43,294 nt of DNA from Candidatus Gottesmanbacteria bacterium RIFCSPLOWO2_01_FULL_39_12b (GCA_001780955.1 MFJR01000007.1:406171-449464); one strand, 5' to 3'; numbered from the stretch's first letter, positions 1 through 8,224 are shown. Notes: generated by a model not told the origin, from the letters alone. Numbers and translations are program-made.

Positions 1-118
1 GATAGAAAAATAATCCGGCTAATATAAAGCTTAAAAAATAAAGATACCAGTTTACAGACAACATTAAACCGCAGAATAGAATCAGCAAACCCACAATAAA
101 GTATTTGTTTTTTTCCAT
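1..118 (-). CDS. Membrane protein, partial, last gene seen of the pilus operon
   Basis: An open frame starts with ATG at 118 and runs off the left edge after 39 codons. The translation begins MEKNKYFIVGLLILF and is almost entirely hydrophobic with aromatic residues, so it has one or two membrane helices at its N terminus. It begins 11 bases after the stop of the preceding pseudopilin gene and on the same strand, so it probably belongs to the same operon. There is no prepilin cleavage motif (no Gly-Phe-Thr-Leu-Ile-Glu pattern), so it is not another pilin. I do not recognise the family. An envelope or pilus accessory role is only suggested by position. Confidence 0.55.
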   Translation of the reverse strand, partial: MEKNKYFIVGLLILFCGLMLSVNWYLYFLSFILAGLFFY

Positions 119-129
119 AGGGTATACTT

Positions 130-681
130 CTACTCAAATCCTCTCAGTGAAACTGTAGACTGAAAGTCTATCGATGAATAACTATCGGGTAGGGGAGTCG
201 TCTGACCGCCTATACTTTGAGACAACTTAAAGCTGACAAAAACATATTTGGGGTTTATTGGCGGGGTAGGACAGACAAGCCGTAAATTGCAGTTTGAGAC
301 AATTACTTTACTACTGGTTAACGGTAAACTGACATCAGGCGACCCGTCGGGAAAGCCGCTGCTGATAGAAGCCATCTGTGATGAAGAACAATCAAAGGTG
401 GTATTTAATCCATCGGGGTTTAAAATCGTCAGGGTTTTTGCCGAAGGCTGGTTACAGGTTGTGGAACCTACGATATCAACCGCAGCCCGCAACATTGATT
501 CAATTACGGCAAGGGCATAATCCCCGTTTTGCTTCACTTCTTTACCCAGCTCACTTTTAGACTGAGATTTTACGTTTAAAATAAACATCTGGGTTGTAAT
601 CATACCGATAATACCCATGAGGGTTACAACGACAAGAAGTTCGATCAGGGAAAAACCCCTGTTAAGGTCCAACCTTAACAA
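130..681 (-). CDS. Type IV minor pseudopilin, PilW-like
   Basis: This 183-residue protein has a class III prepilin leader: eight residues, then Gly9 followed by FSLIELLVVV, with the +5 glutamate (Glu14) that is needed for assembly. The following hydrophobic helix would hold it in the inner membrane before assembly. The rest is a secreted globular domain with several cysteines that could form disulfides. Size and the weakly conserved C-terminal domain fit the PilW/PilJ class of minor pilins, which with PilV- and FimT-like proteins form the priming tip complex. It is the seventh consecutive pseudopilin of the operon and follows the PilV-like gene after a 25-base gap. PilD encoded upstream would process it. 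Pilin class is certain; the PilW assignment is tentative. Confidence 0.85.
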   Translation of the reverse strand: MLRLDLNRGFSLIELLVVVTLMGIIGMITTQMFILNVKSQSKSELGKEVKQNGDYALAVIESMLRAAVDIVGSTTCNQPSAKTLTILNPDGLNTTFDCSSSQMASISSGFPDGSPDVSLPLTSSKVIVSNCNLRLVCPTPPINPKYVFVSFKLSQSIGGQTTPLPDSYSSIDFQSTVSLRGFE

Positions 682-706
682 TTTTGATTGTAAGTTATTT
701 TTTATT

Positions 707-1165
707 TCATCTCCAATCTGTAATACAGGATGATAAAGTCAATTCCGGAACGGGTGTAATATTAATTGCCCCCGCTGACCAATTGACGGTTGATATTGCT
801 TTATAAATTGTTGGCCAGGGCGTAATAGGAATCTGCGGTTCTGGACAATCAGCGCTATTGACTTCGATTGTTAAAGATTGACCGTAAACTCCGGTTGGCG
901 TAATAGCTACGGGGATCAGCTGATCATTGATAAAGCAAGTATAAAGACAGAGACTCAATCCATCTATTCCCACACTATCACGAATCACTTTAGCCCTCTC
1001 AAGCTGAGATTGGGCAAGTTTAGTCGCAAGACTCTTATTTTGCGAAAAAGTTACGTTACGGATGGCATATAATTGCAACACTATCACACCGGTTAAAAAA
1101 AGAATAATAAGGGTCAAGGCCAGTAAAATTTCTAAAATAGTCTGACCACTTGAAAAAGTTTTCAT
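707..1165 (-). CDS. Type IV minor pseudopilin, PilV-like
   Basis: The protein begins MKTFSSGQTILEILLALTL: Gly7 is the predicted cleavage site, Gln is at +1 and Glu at +5. Gln at +1 instead of Phe is a variant I associate with PilV-like minor pilins of Gram-positive and CPR bacteria. About 150 residues, with one N-terminal helix and a Cys-containing globular part. An in-frame TTG at 1171 would add two residues, but the ATG at 1165 overlaps the stop of the previous gene as ATGA, the junction used by the five upstream neighbours, so 1165 is preferred. Likely a component of the pilus-tip priming complex together with the GspH/FimT- and PilW-like neighbours. Confidence 0.82.
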   Translation of the reverse strand: MKTFSSGQTILEILLALTLIILFLTGVIVLQLYAIRNVTFSQNKSLATKLAQSQLERAKVIRDSVGIDGLSLCLYTCFINDQLIPVAITPTGVYGQSLTIEVNSADCPEPQIPITPWPTIYKAISTVNWSAGAINITPVPELTLSSCITDWR

Positions 1166-1674
1166 GGACAAGTTTCGTTTATGGTTCCGTTGTCAGAAAT
1201 GCTACCTGAGGTATCGATACTAACCTTATAATAACTATTTACCATATTTTTATCCGAAAGACAGATCGTCCCACCACGATCTGCACTTGGAGGTGATCTG
1301 CGGAAAAGTAATTTGCTAGAAGCCGGGGTCAGATACGGAGCAAGAGTAATTTCAGGAGATATCCCGAAGTCTTTTGAGGAAAAAGAAATGGCTTCACACT
1401 GACCATACTGAATGCGATTAGAAAAATCTACATACCAGCCGGTCAAATTACTCGAAGTGAGAGAACAGTTACACGCGGAAGGCGAACAGTCAATTTCACC
1501 GCTAAACGAACGGCTTTGCACATCGCGTAAAATATTTTTCATTGTCTGTCCGGAGGAAATCAAGTTCTGTCTCTGACTAAGCTTGGCATAGCCAGCGTAA
1601 GATAAACCCAATAAAATTGAAACAACAGAGATAGAGATAAGAAGCTCAATAAGGGTGAAACCGGCTTTCTTCAT
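1162..1674 (-). CDS. Type IV minor pseudopilin, GspH/FimT-like
   Basis: A 170-residue pseudopilin with a very short leader (MKKAG) followed by FTLIELLISISVV, Glu at +5 included. The pattern of the sequence after the helix, with Ser/Gln-rich alpha-helical extension and a beta-rich C-terminal part, fits the GspH/FimT class; FimT-like pilins have been implicated in DNA binding during natural transformation in other bacteria. Its ATG overlaps the stop of the upstream pseudopilin by four bases (ATGA), which implies translational coupling. Four cysteines lie close together around residues 60-70 and could form disulfides. The subclass is inferred from size and order, not from a search. Confidence 0.82.
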   Translation of the reverse strand: MKKAGFTLIELLISISVVSILLGLSYAGYAKLSQRQNLISSGQTMKNILRDVQSRSFSGEIDCSPSACNCSLTSSNLTGWYVDFSNRIQYGQCEAISFSSKDFGISPEITLAPYLTPASSKLLFRRSPPSADRGGTICLSDKNMVNSYYKVSIDTSGSISDNGTINETCP

Positions 1675-2093
1675 GGGTTACTCACCTTATAATTACAATT
1701 GCCAGTACAGATATTTGCTCCTCCACACAGATCAGCCGAATCAGTAGACCCACCGTTTTCCAGATGGGCGCAAAGTGTATAGGTGAGATTACCGGTTTGA
1801 TTATAACAGTAGCGATAATCAGCTGATTTGGGATCTACCGGATATGTGTTGATATAAGGCGTTGGTACTGCCGGTGCGCAGGTATTCTGCGGTGTAGGAT
1901 AAAACCCGTTCTCAGATTTATATATTTCTAACGCCGATCTGATTTGTTCAAGATCTGATTTTCTAAGAGCATCCCTACCGCTTCTGGTAATCGCCTGAAA
2001 ACCGGTAAAACCGATCGTAGAAAGAAGTCCGATAATGGTCGCCGAAACAAGGATTTCTATGAGAGTGAATCCTTGTCTCATTTTTGTCTTCAT
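1671..2093 (-). CDS. Type IV pilin / GspG-like pseudopilin
   Basis: MKTKMRQGFTLIEILVSATIIG is a typical prepilin N terminus with cleavage after Gly8 and Glu at +5. The section after the helix (SGRDALRKSDLEQIRSALE, then a YPTP motif) is the GspG-type signature: an amphipathic helix that organises a pilin head followed by a short loop. About 140 residues, with six cysteines in the C-terminal half. A frame upstream of ATG 2093 stays open to 2111, but the ATG at 2093 overlaps the previous stop as ATGA and gives a normal leader, so it is preferred. It is one of four GspG-type pilins in a row, which suggests repeated duplication. Confidence 0.88.
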   Translation of the reverse strand: MKTKMRQGFTLIEILVSATIIGLLSTIGFTGFQAITRSGRDALRKSDLEQIRSALEIYKSENGFYPTPQNTCAPAVPTPYINTYPVDPKSADYRYCYNQTGNLTYTLCAHLENGGSTDSADLCGGANICTGNCNYKVSNP

Positions 2094-2488
2094 TGTAAAT
2101 TCGATACACAAAAGGCAGTTACATTTTCAGTCTCTAAACTGGCGCAAAGAGTATAAGATGTGGAATTACAACTGGAACAGGTATAAGAAGTTGTTCCGCG
2201 AGGATCACTGGGTAAGTTAGGCAAGATAGCTATCGAAGGTGAACTACAAATGATCCCTCCGGAATAAAAACCTACAGGTATAGGATAAATATTTCCGCAA
2301 ACGCTATAATATTGCTCTAAAGCCGATTGTACGTCTTTGAGATCGCTTTTTCTCTTAGAATCTCTGCTTTTTTTTTGGGCGGTGGAATAGGAGGATATTC
2401 CTAAAGTTATCATAATGGCAATAATAGAAATAACTACTAATAACTCCAAGAGGCTAAACCCCTTATTATGTTGTAAATTTTTCTTCAT
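2090..2488 (-). CDS. Type IV pilin / GspG-like pseudopilin
   Basis: A 132-residue pilin, N terminus MKKNLQHNKGFSLLELLVV with predicted cleavage after Gly10 and Glu at +5. The charged helix KKSRDSKRKSDLKDVQSALE and the YPIP segment are the GspG-type pattern shared with its three neighbours. Pairs of cysteines (around residues 60-70 and near the end, CSSCNSTSYTLCASLE) match those of the neighbouring pilin downstream, where TLCAHLEN is at the same place, so the two are probably paralogues. Start and stop overlap the neighbours by four bases. Whether it is the major pilin cannot be told from the sequence. Confidence 0.88.
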   Translation of the reverse strand: MKKNLQHNKGFSLLELLVVISIIAIMITLGISSYSTAQKKSRDSKRKSDLKDVQSALEQYYSVCGNIYPIPVGFYSGGIICSSPSIAILPNLPSDPRGTTSYTCSSCNSTSYTLCASLETENVTAFCVSNLQ

Positions 2489-2970
2489 GGTTCATGTATA
2501 GTATAACTTACTCCAGAAGTTGAAGAACAAAAAGACGCTACAGGTGAATCTCTATCCGGATCTGCCGCATTCTCAAGACAGGCGGTCAGGGTATATTTTG
2601 TAATATCAGAATCCCTGGTATATAAATATGTCGTAGGAGTTGGACCGGTACTTGCCGGGTCACAGGGAATTTTTCGGATATATATATTATCTCCGGCTGT
2701 TCCTGGACAAGCTCCTAAAGAAGACCAGCATTTATTGCATACCGAAAGATAGGTAGGGGCAGGATAAGCTGGGGTGGCTTGATCCAGTTTATATAACTCG
2801 AGTGTTTTTTGTATTTGAGATAAATCACCCTTACGAGCGTTATCTCTGGCTCTTTGACGGGCGAGGTTAAAATTAGGAAAGAGAATCACAATTACCAGTG
2901 TTATAATCGCAATTACCACCAACAATTCAATGAGACTGAAACCCCTATCGGTTTGCAGATATTTTTTCAT
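2485..2970 (-). CDS. Type IV pilin / GspG-like pseudopilin
   Basis: The 161-residue product starts MKKYLQTDRGFSLIELLVV; cleavage after Gly10, Glu at +5. The helix RQRARDNARKGDLSQIQKTL and a YPAP turn give the GspG-type fold. It has more cysteines than the other pilins, including CNKCWSSLGAC in the loop, which could be a disulfide-rich surface loop or bind metal. Near the end YTLTACLENAADPDRDSP aligns with TLCAHLENG/TLCASLETE of the two neighbours, again showing paralogy. Overlaps both neighbours as ATGA. Confidence 0.88.
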   Translation of the reverse strand: MKKYLQTDRGFSLIELLVVIAIITLVIVILFPNFNLARQRARDNARKGDLSQIQKTLELYKLDQATPAYPAPTYLSVCNKCWSSLGACPGTAGDNIYIRKIPCDPASTGPTPTTYLYTRDSDITKYTLTACLENAADPDRDSPVASFCSSTSGVSYTIHEP

Positions 2971-3425
2971 GGTGTAGTATTTGGACTGGATATACCGTAA
3001 TTATATCCCGACTTTCCCCCGCAACTTACAGGAATTGAAAGCACTCCAGGACCAGTATCATTTGTGTTCTCCAATTTGGCATAAATTTTGTAGTAACCTC
3101 CGTCATCCGATTGATAGCAATACGGATTATCGCTTGCGGTTGCTTCGGATGGTAACTTTTGCATATAAACCACGCCAGTAATGCTAGGATTTACTAAAGG
3201 CTGTCCCCAATTTATCTGTCCCGGAGTCGGATACATTCTCATATCATTATAATAGACCTCGATAGACTTTACGACAGACTGAAGATCCTGTTTCCTCTTG
3301 GAATCTTTCCCTTTAATTATCGAGTTAGAAAAATTACTCCACATGATACTTGCCATGATGGCAAGAATTACCATGACCACCATCAGTTCTACCAAGGTAA
3401 AACCAGAATTGTCCCTTAATTTCAT
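2967..3425 (-). CDS. Type IV pilin / GspG-like pseudopilin, next to prepilin peptidase
   Basis: A 152-residue pilin, N terminus MKLRDNSGFTLVELMVVMV, cleaved after Gly8, Glu at +5. After the helix comes KGKDSKRKQDLQSVVKSIE and a YPTPGQ turn, the GspG-type signature. The C-terminal part (YCYQSDDGGYYKIYAKLENT) parallels that of the other three GspG-like pilins (CYNQTGNLTYTLCAHLENG). First pilin after pilD, with the start codon overlapping the pilD stop as ATGA, so enzyme and substrate are translated from a coupled message. Confidence 0.88.
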   Translation of the reverse strand: MKLRDNSGFTLVELMVVMVILAIMASIMWSNFSNSIIKGKDSKRKQDLQSVVKSIEVYYNDMRMYPTPGQINWGQPLVNPSITGVVYMQKLPSEATASDNPYCYQSDDGGYYKIYAKLENTNDTGPGVLSIPVSCGGKSGYNYGISSPNTTP

Positions 3426-4198
3426 AATCCAATAAGTTCTTTAAAAACCAACCAGAGATTACTCCCGAAAAAAAGTGAAGTAAGAGTTGCCATGACTAAA
3501 AAAGGACCAAACGGAATTTTACTTTTCATCGTTTTTTTCCTTCTGAGTATCAGTATTATGGAAAAAGCAGCTCCTGTCAAGAATGCCAGATAAAAGGCAA
3601 CTAAGCTTTCTGGAAAGCCCAAAATAAAACCCATTAAAAAGGCGTATTTTACATCTCCAAGTCCCATTCCCTTCCCCCTTGTACCAAGAACCAGAGATAA
3701 AAAGATGCCAGACATTATTAATCCCCATAAAAAATGGTCCCGTAAAATATTTCTGTCTGTCAGAAATATATAAACTAATGTGCTGCCTGTTAAACCGACG
3801 ATGATAGAATCCGGAATTATTCCGTCTTTTAAGTCTACAAAAAAAATTACTATTAAACCTGAGATAATGACAAAAAGATAAATTAAACTGTTAATATTTA
3901 AATACTGGTATCTATGGATCAAAAACGCATATACACCAAGATATAACAGCGCGTTTATGGACTCCACCAGCGGATTTTGCCACGATATTTTTGCTCTACA
4001 ATATCGGCACTTTTTATTTAATATAAGAAACGATAAAATAGGAATCAAATCAAAAAGACCCAATTGATGTTTGCAAGAATCACAATGAGATCTTCCGGAC
4101 CAAATCTGTTCACCTCGTGGTAATCTGTCAATTACCACATTAAGAAATGACCCTATGGTCAAACCCAGCAATAGAATAATAAACAAAGTTAGAGTCAT
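3422..4198 (-). CDS. pilD: Prepilin peptidase / N-methyltransferase PilD
   Basis: Bifunctional inner-membrane aspartyl protease (family A24) that cuts prepilin leaders after Gly and methylates the new N terminus. The 258 residues contain all expected parts: the N-terminal GSFLNVVIDRLP segment (residues 16-27), the four-cysteine zinc site of two CxxC pairs (Cys39, Cys42, Cys64, Cys67), the first catalytic Asp in VDLKDGIIPD (about residue 122) and the second in GMGLGDVK (about residue 183), plus about seven membrane helices. Both functions are therefore likely intact. It lies 3 bases after the GT-C-like gene and overlaps the first pilin gene by four bases, so it heads the pilin series. Confidence 0.96.
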   Translation of the reverse strand: MTLTLFIILLLGLTIGSFLNVVIDRLPRGEQIWSGRSHCDSCKHQLGLFDLIPILSFLILNKKCRYCRAKISWQNPLVESINALLYLGVYAFLIHRYQYLNINSLIYLFVIISGLIVIFFVDLKDGIIPDSIIVGLTGSTLVYIFLTDRNILRDHFLWGLIMSGIFLSLVLGTRGKGMGLGDVKYAFLMGFILGFPESLVAFYLAFLTGAAFSIILILRRKKTMKSKIPFGPFLVMATLTSLFFGSNLWLVFKELIGL

Positions 4199-4201
4199 CA
4201 G

Positions 4202-5722
4202 TTAATTTTTAAACAATATTATAGCCCTGTCATCAGAATAAACTTCTTTCCAGACTCCTTTCATGGTTATAACATTTTCAAGCATTTCATTTCTAGGAAG
4301 TAACATCCATCCAATCTGATATTTTGTTAAGATATCTTCCCACTCAGGAGATAAAGACGTTACTTTCTGATAGTCATGTAGTACGTCAAGGTCAGGAAAA
4401 CGCCCATGCATAAAAACAGGATAATCTCTTAATACCCAAACTAAATATGCCCCCCAAGTATAAGTATTAAACATGTTTCCCTTAGGTTTTTCTTTTTTTA
4501 TATATTCTATCGCCCCGCAGGGATATTTGAGAGTCTCACAGTAAATACTTTCTGATTTACTGTTTTTAAGAATTGTCTGAAAATTACCGGGTATTTTAGT
4601 CAGAATAACTACTATCATGATACAAATAACAGTTAAGTTAAGATAGGGGATAAGTATGCTAAATTTCTTCGCCATTTTATCAATTTCCATTTTTCCCAGA
4701 AATTCTTTGCTGTAAACAAGCGAAAGGATAATAAATAGCATAAAAAAAACAGGCACATTGCGTCTCAGAAGAGTAGAGAAATAGATTATTCCTAAAAGCA
4801 AAAGAAAATTTCTGAGATGATTCTTGTCATATAGAGGCAAATCAATAAATAAAAGCACAGAGTATATTAACCCCATGAAAAAAAGTATGCCTGAGACATT
4901 CGCATAAGCCGGAGGAAGATATTCGCCAATTATCAGTCTCGCTTCTCCATAATTAGACAGTTTTGTAGCCAAATTTAAAGGCAACATTAAAGTTAAGTTA
5001 TCTTTCAGAGAATTTATCCCATTTTGTCCAGAAGGCTTTATCGTTGAGAAAGCAACCGATAAACCAAAAATGAAGGTAAATACCAAAATTTTCTTTGCTG
5101 TAATCCGACGTTTATTAATAATCAAAAAATAAAATATTTCGGTTAATAAAAAGAGGAAAATCAAAGTTATTCCCAATAGATAAGCCGGATGGGCATTAGC
5201 CCAAATTAATATCAAAAGCGGAATCGGTAATAAATAGATTATTTTAATTTTTTTAGAAAACTCAAATAATAATAAAAGTAGAAGACTGAAAAAAACCAGG
5301 CTTGAATTTTGCGGACGGGCCCCAACCGCCAAGACATTTGCTGATCCCAACACGGCCCAAGAGGCAATCATAAATTTCAGGATTTTATCTCCCCTTATAA
5401 AAACTAGGGGGAGAAAAAAGGCTAAGGTCGTAAAAAGGGAAGAGATAAGAGCCAAATGCAGTAAAGAGAGTTTTGTGTAGATCAGGAAATAGGCAACTTC
5501 AACTAACCATTCGGTAGCGATAGGTTCTGTTCCGGAAAAGGAGTGAGAAAATGCGTCTTTTGTCAGTAATTTTCCCCGAAGCATGACCTCTTCCCCGTAG
5601 CGCAAGTGCCAGCCAAAATCAGGATCGGAAACAAGGACAAAACTAAAACTGGCTATGTAAACCGCGAGAACGAGGTAAAAAAGTATTGAAAAAGTCCTGG
5701 AGTTTGTAAGTCTTGTGACCAC
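4202..5722 (-). CDS. Polytopic membrane protein, GT-C glycosyltransferase-like
   Basis: A 506-residue protein with about ten hydrophobic helices. Near the N terminus, after the first helix, is DPDFGWHLRYGEEV (Asp33, Asp35, Trp38, His39), and after this DAFSHSFSGTEPIATEWLVE; near the C terminus are NTYTWGAYLVWVL and HGRFPDLDVLHDY. This arrangement is that of a family of large membrane proteins related to GT-C enzymes, which use lipid-linked sugars on the outer face of the membrane; acidic residues in the first external loop are the catalytic site of that fold. The donor and acceptor are unknown. It is first in the pilD-pilin operon (GTG start, 3 bases before pilD), so glycosylation of pilins is a reasonable inference, not a demonstrated one. 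Confidence 0.65.
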   Translation of the reverse strand: MVTRLTNSRTFSILFYLVLAVYIASFSFVLVSDPDFGWHLRYGEEVMLRGKLLTKDAFSHSFSGTEPIATEWLVEVAYFLIYTKLSLLHLALISSLFTTLAFFLPLVFIRGDKILKFMIASWAVLGSANVLAVGARPQNSSLVFFSLLLLLLFEFSKKIKIIYLLPIPLLILIWANAHPAYLLGITLIFLFLLTEIFYFLIINKRRITAKKILVFTFIFGLSVAFSTIKPSGQNGINSLKDNLTLMLPLNLATKLSNYGEARLIIGEYLPPAYANVSGILFFMGLIYSVLLFIDLPLYDKNHLRNFLLLLGIIYFSTLLRRNVPVFFMLFIILSLVYSKEFLGKMEIDKMAKKFSILIPYLNLTVICIMIVVILTKIPGNFQTILKNSKSESIYCETLKYPCGAIEYIKKEKPKGNMFNTYTWGAYLVWVLRDYPVFMHGRFPDLDVLHDYQKVTSLSPEWEDILTKYQIGWMLLPRNEMLENVITMKGVWKEVYSDDRAIILFKN

Positions 5723-5755
5723 TATAATAATAATCTAAACTATACTATAACCCTA

Positions 5756-7585
5756 ATGATAACAAAAGAGATATTATCAAAAGTTATTCTTACCCTTGCG
5801 ATATGTTTTCAACTTTTGTATTTTTTCCTGCCTCCGGAAATTTTATGGCCATTATTTTCTTTAATGATGTTAAGTTTAATTATTATCTTATATACAGACA
5901 AATCCTTTATCATTCCCAAAACCTTTAGTCTTATTTTTGGGCTATTTATTATAAGTCAGTTAATTTCCGGATTGTTTTCGGTTAACCAGTTTGCGACTAT
6001 ACTGCAGCTGTCAAAACTTCTTGGTATTTATACTATGATTGTTTTGATATTTAATCTAAATAACGATAAGAATAGTTTTTCGAAAAAAGTCTTAAATATC
6101 ATCTGCCTTATCGGAAGTTGGTGGGCTCTTATGGGCATACTTGAGTTTACAGGAAGAACCAGAACACAAAAGGATTTTCCGCTTTTTGAACCATTTCACT
6201 GGCCGGAGATTGCAGCCAGCTTTTATCTTCTTATAATCCCTACATCTGTCTATTATTTCATTACTTCCACCAAAAAATTTCTCTTTAAAATATTTGCTTT
6301 TATTTCATCATACCTTATTATCAATGCTCTATTACTCACCCAGAAATACCTGGTTATAACCTTAAGTTTATTTGTTATGATCACAGGTTTCATTTTCATT
6401 AGATTAAGGAATACCGCCAAAAAAATAGACCGGGGGGGGGATTTTAAGGAAATAGTCTTGTTGATAATTCTAAGCTTGGTTATCCTTCCAAACCTTTATT
6501 TTTCCTTCGGCGGAAATAAAATACCAAAAAGTATCGCTCTTTTTCAGGATCAATATTTTTTCTACGAAAGAGGCGATGTATATCGTTTCGCCAAATCAAT
6601 ACTTCCAAAACACTTTTTATTTGGTATAGGCACTGATAACTTTGGCTCTGCCTATCGGCAAAATTTAGTAAAACCCTGGGTATGGAGCGATTTTGCTTCA
6701 AATGAACTCCTGCAAACGGCTATTGAAACCGGGATTTTGGGGCTTTTAAGCGAGACGATTCTTTTTATTTACATCGCGATTACCTTATTCAAAAAGATAA
6801 GAACCAGCTGGTTACAAAATGATGTATTTAAGTTCTTCTCAACACTTACTCTGATAATATTTTTAATCTTAAGTTTTTATAACGCTTCTTTTCGCGTATT
6901 TCCTGTTCTTTTAGTCTTCTTTATAATTTTTACGCATCTTACGAATAGAGAGAATGTTTTAAAACTTTATTTCCGGAATATTCGAGTACCAATCTTCATA
7001 CTTTTATTTTTATCTTTTCTTGTATTTACAGATGCATCTATACTGCAACTTACCAAACGTTATGTCATGAAAGGTCAGTACCGTAAAGGAGAAGTTCTGC
7101 TTAATTTCCTTAAAGAGCAACCTCCGCTTTTGATCAATCCCAAAACTTTCGTCTGGGCTTCTTCAATCAATCTTGCCAACGGCAAACACATCCAAGCCTT
7201 TGACAACCTTTCCTCTATGCTTAAACTCGAACCTTATAATTTAGAATTAAAATACCAGATGGCCTCTCTCAATTTTGCATCTGGCAAGACAAAACAAGCG
7301 GAAGAATTTTTGGAAACTCAGTTAGTTCTTAATCCGTATTTGCCCCCGAAATACTACCTTAATCTAGCCAAAATTGCCCTGGATCATGATGATAAATCAA
7401 GGGCAATTATATGGCTTGATAAAGCGATTCTTATTTATCCCGTTACCACAATTCCTTCCTCATTATTCCTTGCACAACTCGAATCAACCGGTTATTTAGA
7501 CGACTTGCAACAAATTTATTTCTATTTATACGAACTGACCGACGATCAATCTTCTCTTAATTCTTTAATTAAACTGATATACTAA
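5756..7585 (+). CDS. O-antigen ligase/polymerase-like (Wzy/WaaL) protein with C-terminal TPRs
   Basis: The first 410 or so residues form about ten to twelve membrane helices. The large external loop contains LFGIGTDNFGSAYRQNLV followed by ASNELLQTAIETGILGLL, the Wzy_C signature of O-antigen ligases, polymerases and O-oligosaccharyltransferases (the usual His-Asn before LLQ is Ser-Asn here). From about residue 430 to the end are helical repeats of TPR type (for example YNLELKYQMASLNFASGKTKQAEEFL). The family moves glycans from undecaprenyl carriers to lipid A, to growing chains or, in PglL/PilO/TfpW-type members, to pilin. Its place between the two pilus operons suggests the last. A run of nine G (6432-6440, residues 226-228) lies in a cytoplasmic loop. 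A TATACT box at 5741-5746 would give a leader of only about 3 bases; no good -35 is seen. Confidence 0.8.
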   Translation: MITKEILSKVILTLAICFQLLYFFLPPEILWPLFSLMMLSLIIILYTDKSFIIPKTFSLIFGLFIISQLISGLFSVNQFATILQLSKLLGIYTMIVLIFNLNNDKNSFSKKVLNIICLIGSWWALMGILEFTGRTRTQKDFPLFEPFHWPEIAASFYLLIIPTSVYYFITSTKKFLFKIFAFISSYLIINALLLTQKYLVITLSLFVMITGFIFIRLRNTAKKIDRGGDFKEIVLLIILSLVILPNLYFSFGGNKIPKSIALFQDQYFFYERGDVYRFAKSILPKHFLFGIGTDNFGSAYRQNLVKPWVWSDFASNELLQTAIETGILGLLSETILFIYIAITLFKKIRTSWLQNDVFKFFSTLTLIIFLILSFYNASFRVFPVLLVFFIIFTHLTNRENVLKLYFRNIRVPIFILLFLSFLVFTDASILQLTKRYVMKGQYRKGEVLLNFLKEQPPLLINPKTFVWASSINLANGKHIQAFDNLSSMLKLEPYNLELKYQMASLNFASGKTKQAEEFLETQLVLNPYLPPKYYLNLAKIALDHDDKSRAIIWLDKAILIYPVTTIPSSLFLAQLESTGYLDDLQQIYFYLYELTDDQSSLNSLIKLIY

Positions 7586-7596
7586 TTTAATTAACC

Positions 7597-8178
7597 TTAA
7601 GGCAAACAAGAAAGTTCAGCGTTTGCTGCACAGATTATCGCTTTTGCTGCAGAACTTAAATCTGTTGGCAAGTTTGGTCCAGTAACTCCCCCGCATCTTT
7701 GACTTGCCTGAAGTTTAAAAGCGCTGGATTTGGGACCAAAGCAAGTATAAGTACTGCTACCTTGGTCACCTAGGTTATATATCCTTAAGTAATTATATGT
7801 ACTTCCTTGTATTTTAGTGATATAAGCGCTTTTTAACTCACTGGTCGAACCGGAAAGTGTGTTTAATATTCTGCCAATAGGATCGACACCACTTGTTGTC
7901 GGATCAATAACAGTTAAGTTGCCCAACGCGTTGGTATCAGTTGCGCCGGTTTGCCACGGATAATATTGATTATTAGCATAAAATCTGTCCACGGCACCAA
8001 TCAGCTGTTCGGCATCCGACCGGCTACCGGTATCATAACTTCTGTTTATCTGTTCAATCGGATTGATGGCTGAAATCACGGCTACAGCCAAAACTCCTAA
8101 AACAGCGATAACGATCAGAAGCTCGATCATCGTGAATCCGCCATGGGCAATTTTTAATTTCAGATTTTTTATTTTCAA
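7597..8178 (-). CDS. Type IV pilin, in pilBTC operon (possible major pilin)
   Basis: A pilin of about 190 residues. The leader is long and basic (MKIKNLKLKIAHG), then GFTMIELLIVIAVLG with Glu at +5. The domain after the helix (INRSYDTGSRSDAEQLIGAV, then YYPWQ) is GspG-like. The frame is open to a GTG at 8190, but a strong Shine-Dalgarno-like stretch (AAAGGGGGTGA, 8187-8197 on the minus strand) overlaps that GTG and sits eight bases before an in-frame TTG at 8178, so TTG 8178 is the more likely start. It is separated from the seven-pilin operon and is the only pilin transcribed with pilB, pilT and pilC; its own strong ribosome site makes it a candidate for the major subunit. That last point is inference. 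Confidence 0.87.
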   Translation of the reverse strand: MKIKNLKLKIAHGGFTMIELLIVIAVLGVLAVAVISAINPIEQINRSYDTGSRSDAEQLIGAVDRFYANNQYYPWQTGATDTNALGNLTVIDPTTSGVDPIGRILNTLSGSTSELKSAYITKIQGSTYNYLRIYNLGDQGSSTYTCFGPKSSAFKLQASQRCGGVTGPNLPTDLSSAAKAIICAANAELSCLP

Positions 8179-8186
8179 TTTATTTG

Positions 8187-8197
8187 TCACCCCCTTT
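8187..8197 (-). promoter_or_regulatory. Ribosome binding site that decides the pilin start
   Basis: Read on the minus strand the sequence is AAAGGGGGTGA, close to the full complement of the 16S rRNA tail. It ends eight bases before a TTG at 8178 and overlaps the alternative GTG at 8190, so it supports initiation at the TTG. Few genes in this window have so clear a site. Confidence 0.6.
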
Positions 8198-8224
8198 CAG
8201 ATTAGTTTAATTCTTCAATGTATT

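Noticed and set aside
248-520. Plus-strand frames inside the pilin genes
   Set aside because: They are the reverse complement of clear pilin genes, with no family resemblance or ribosome sites.
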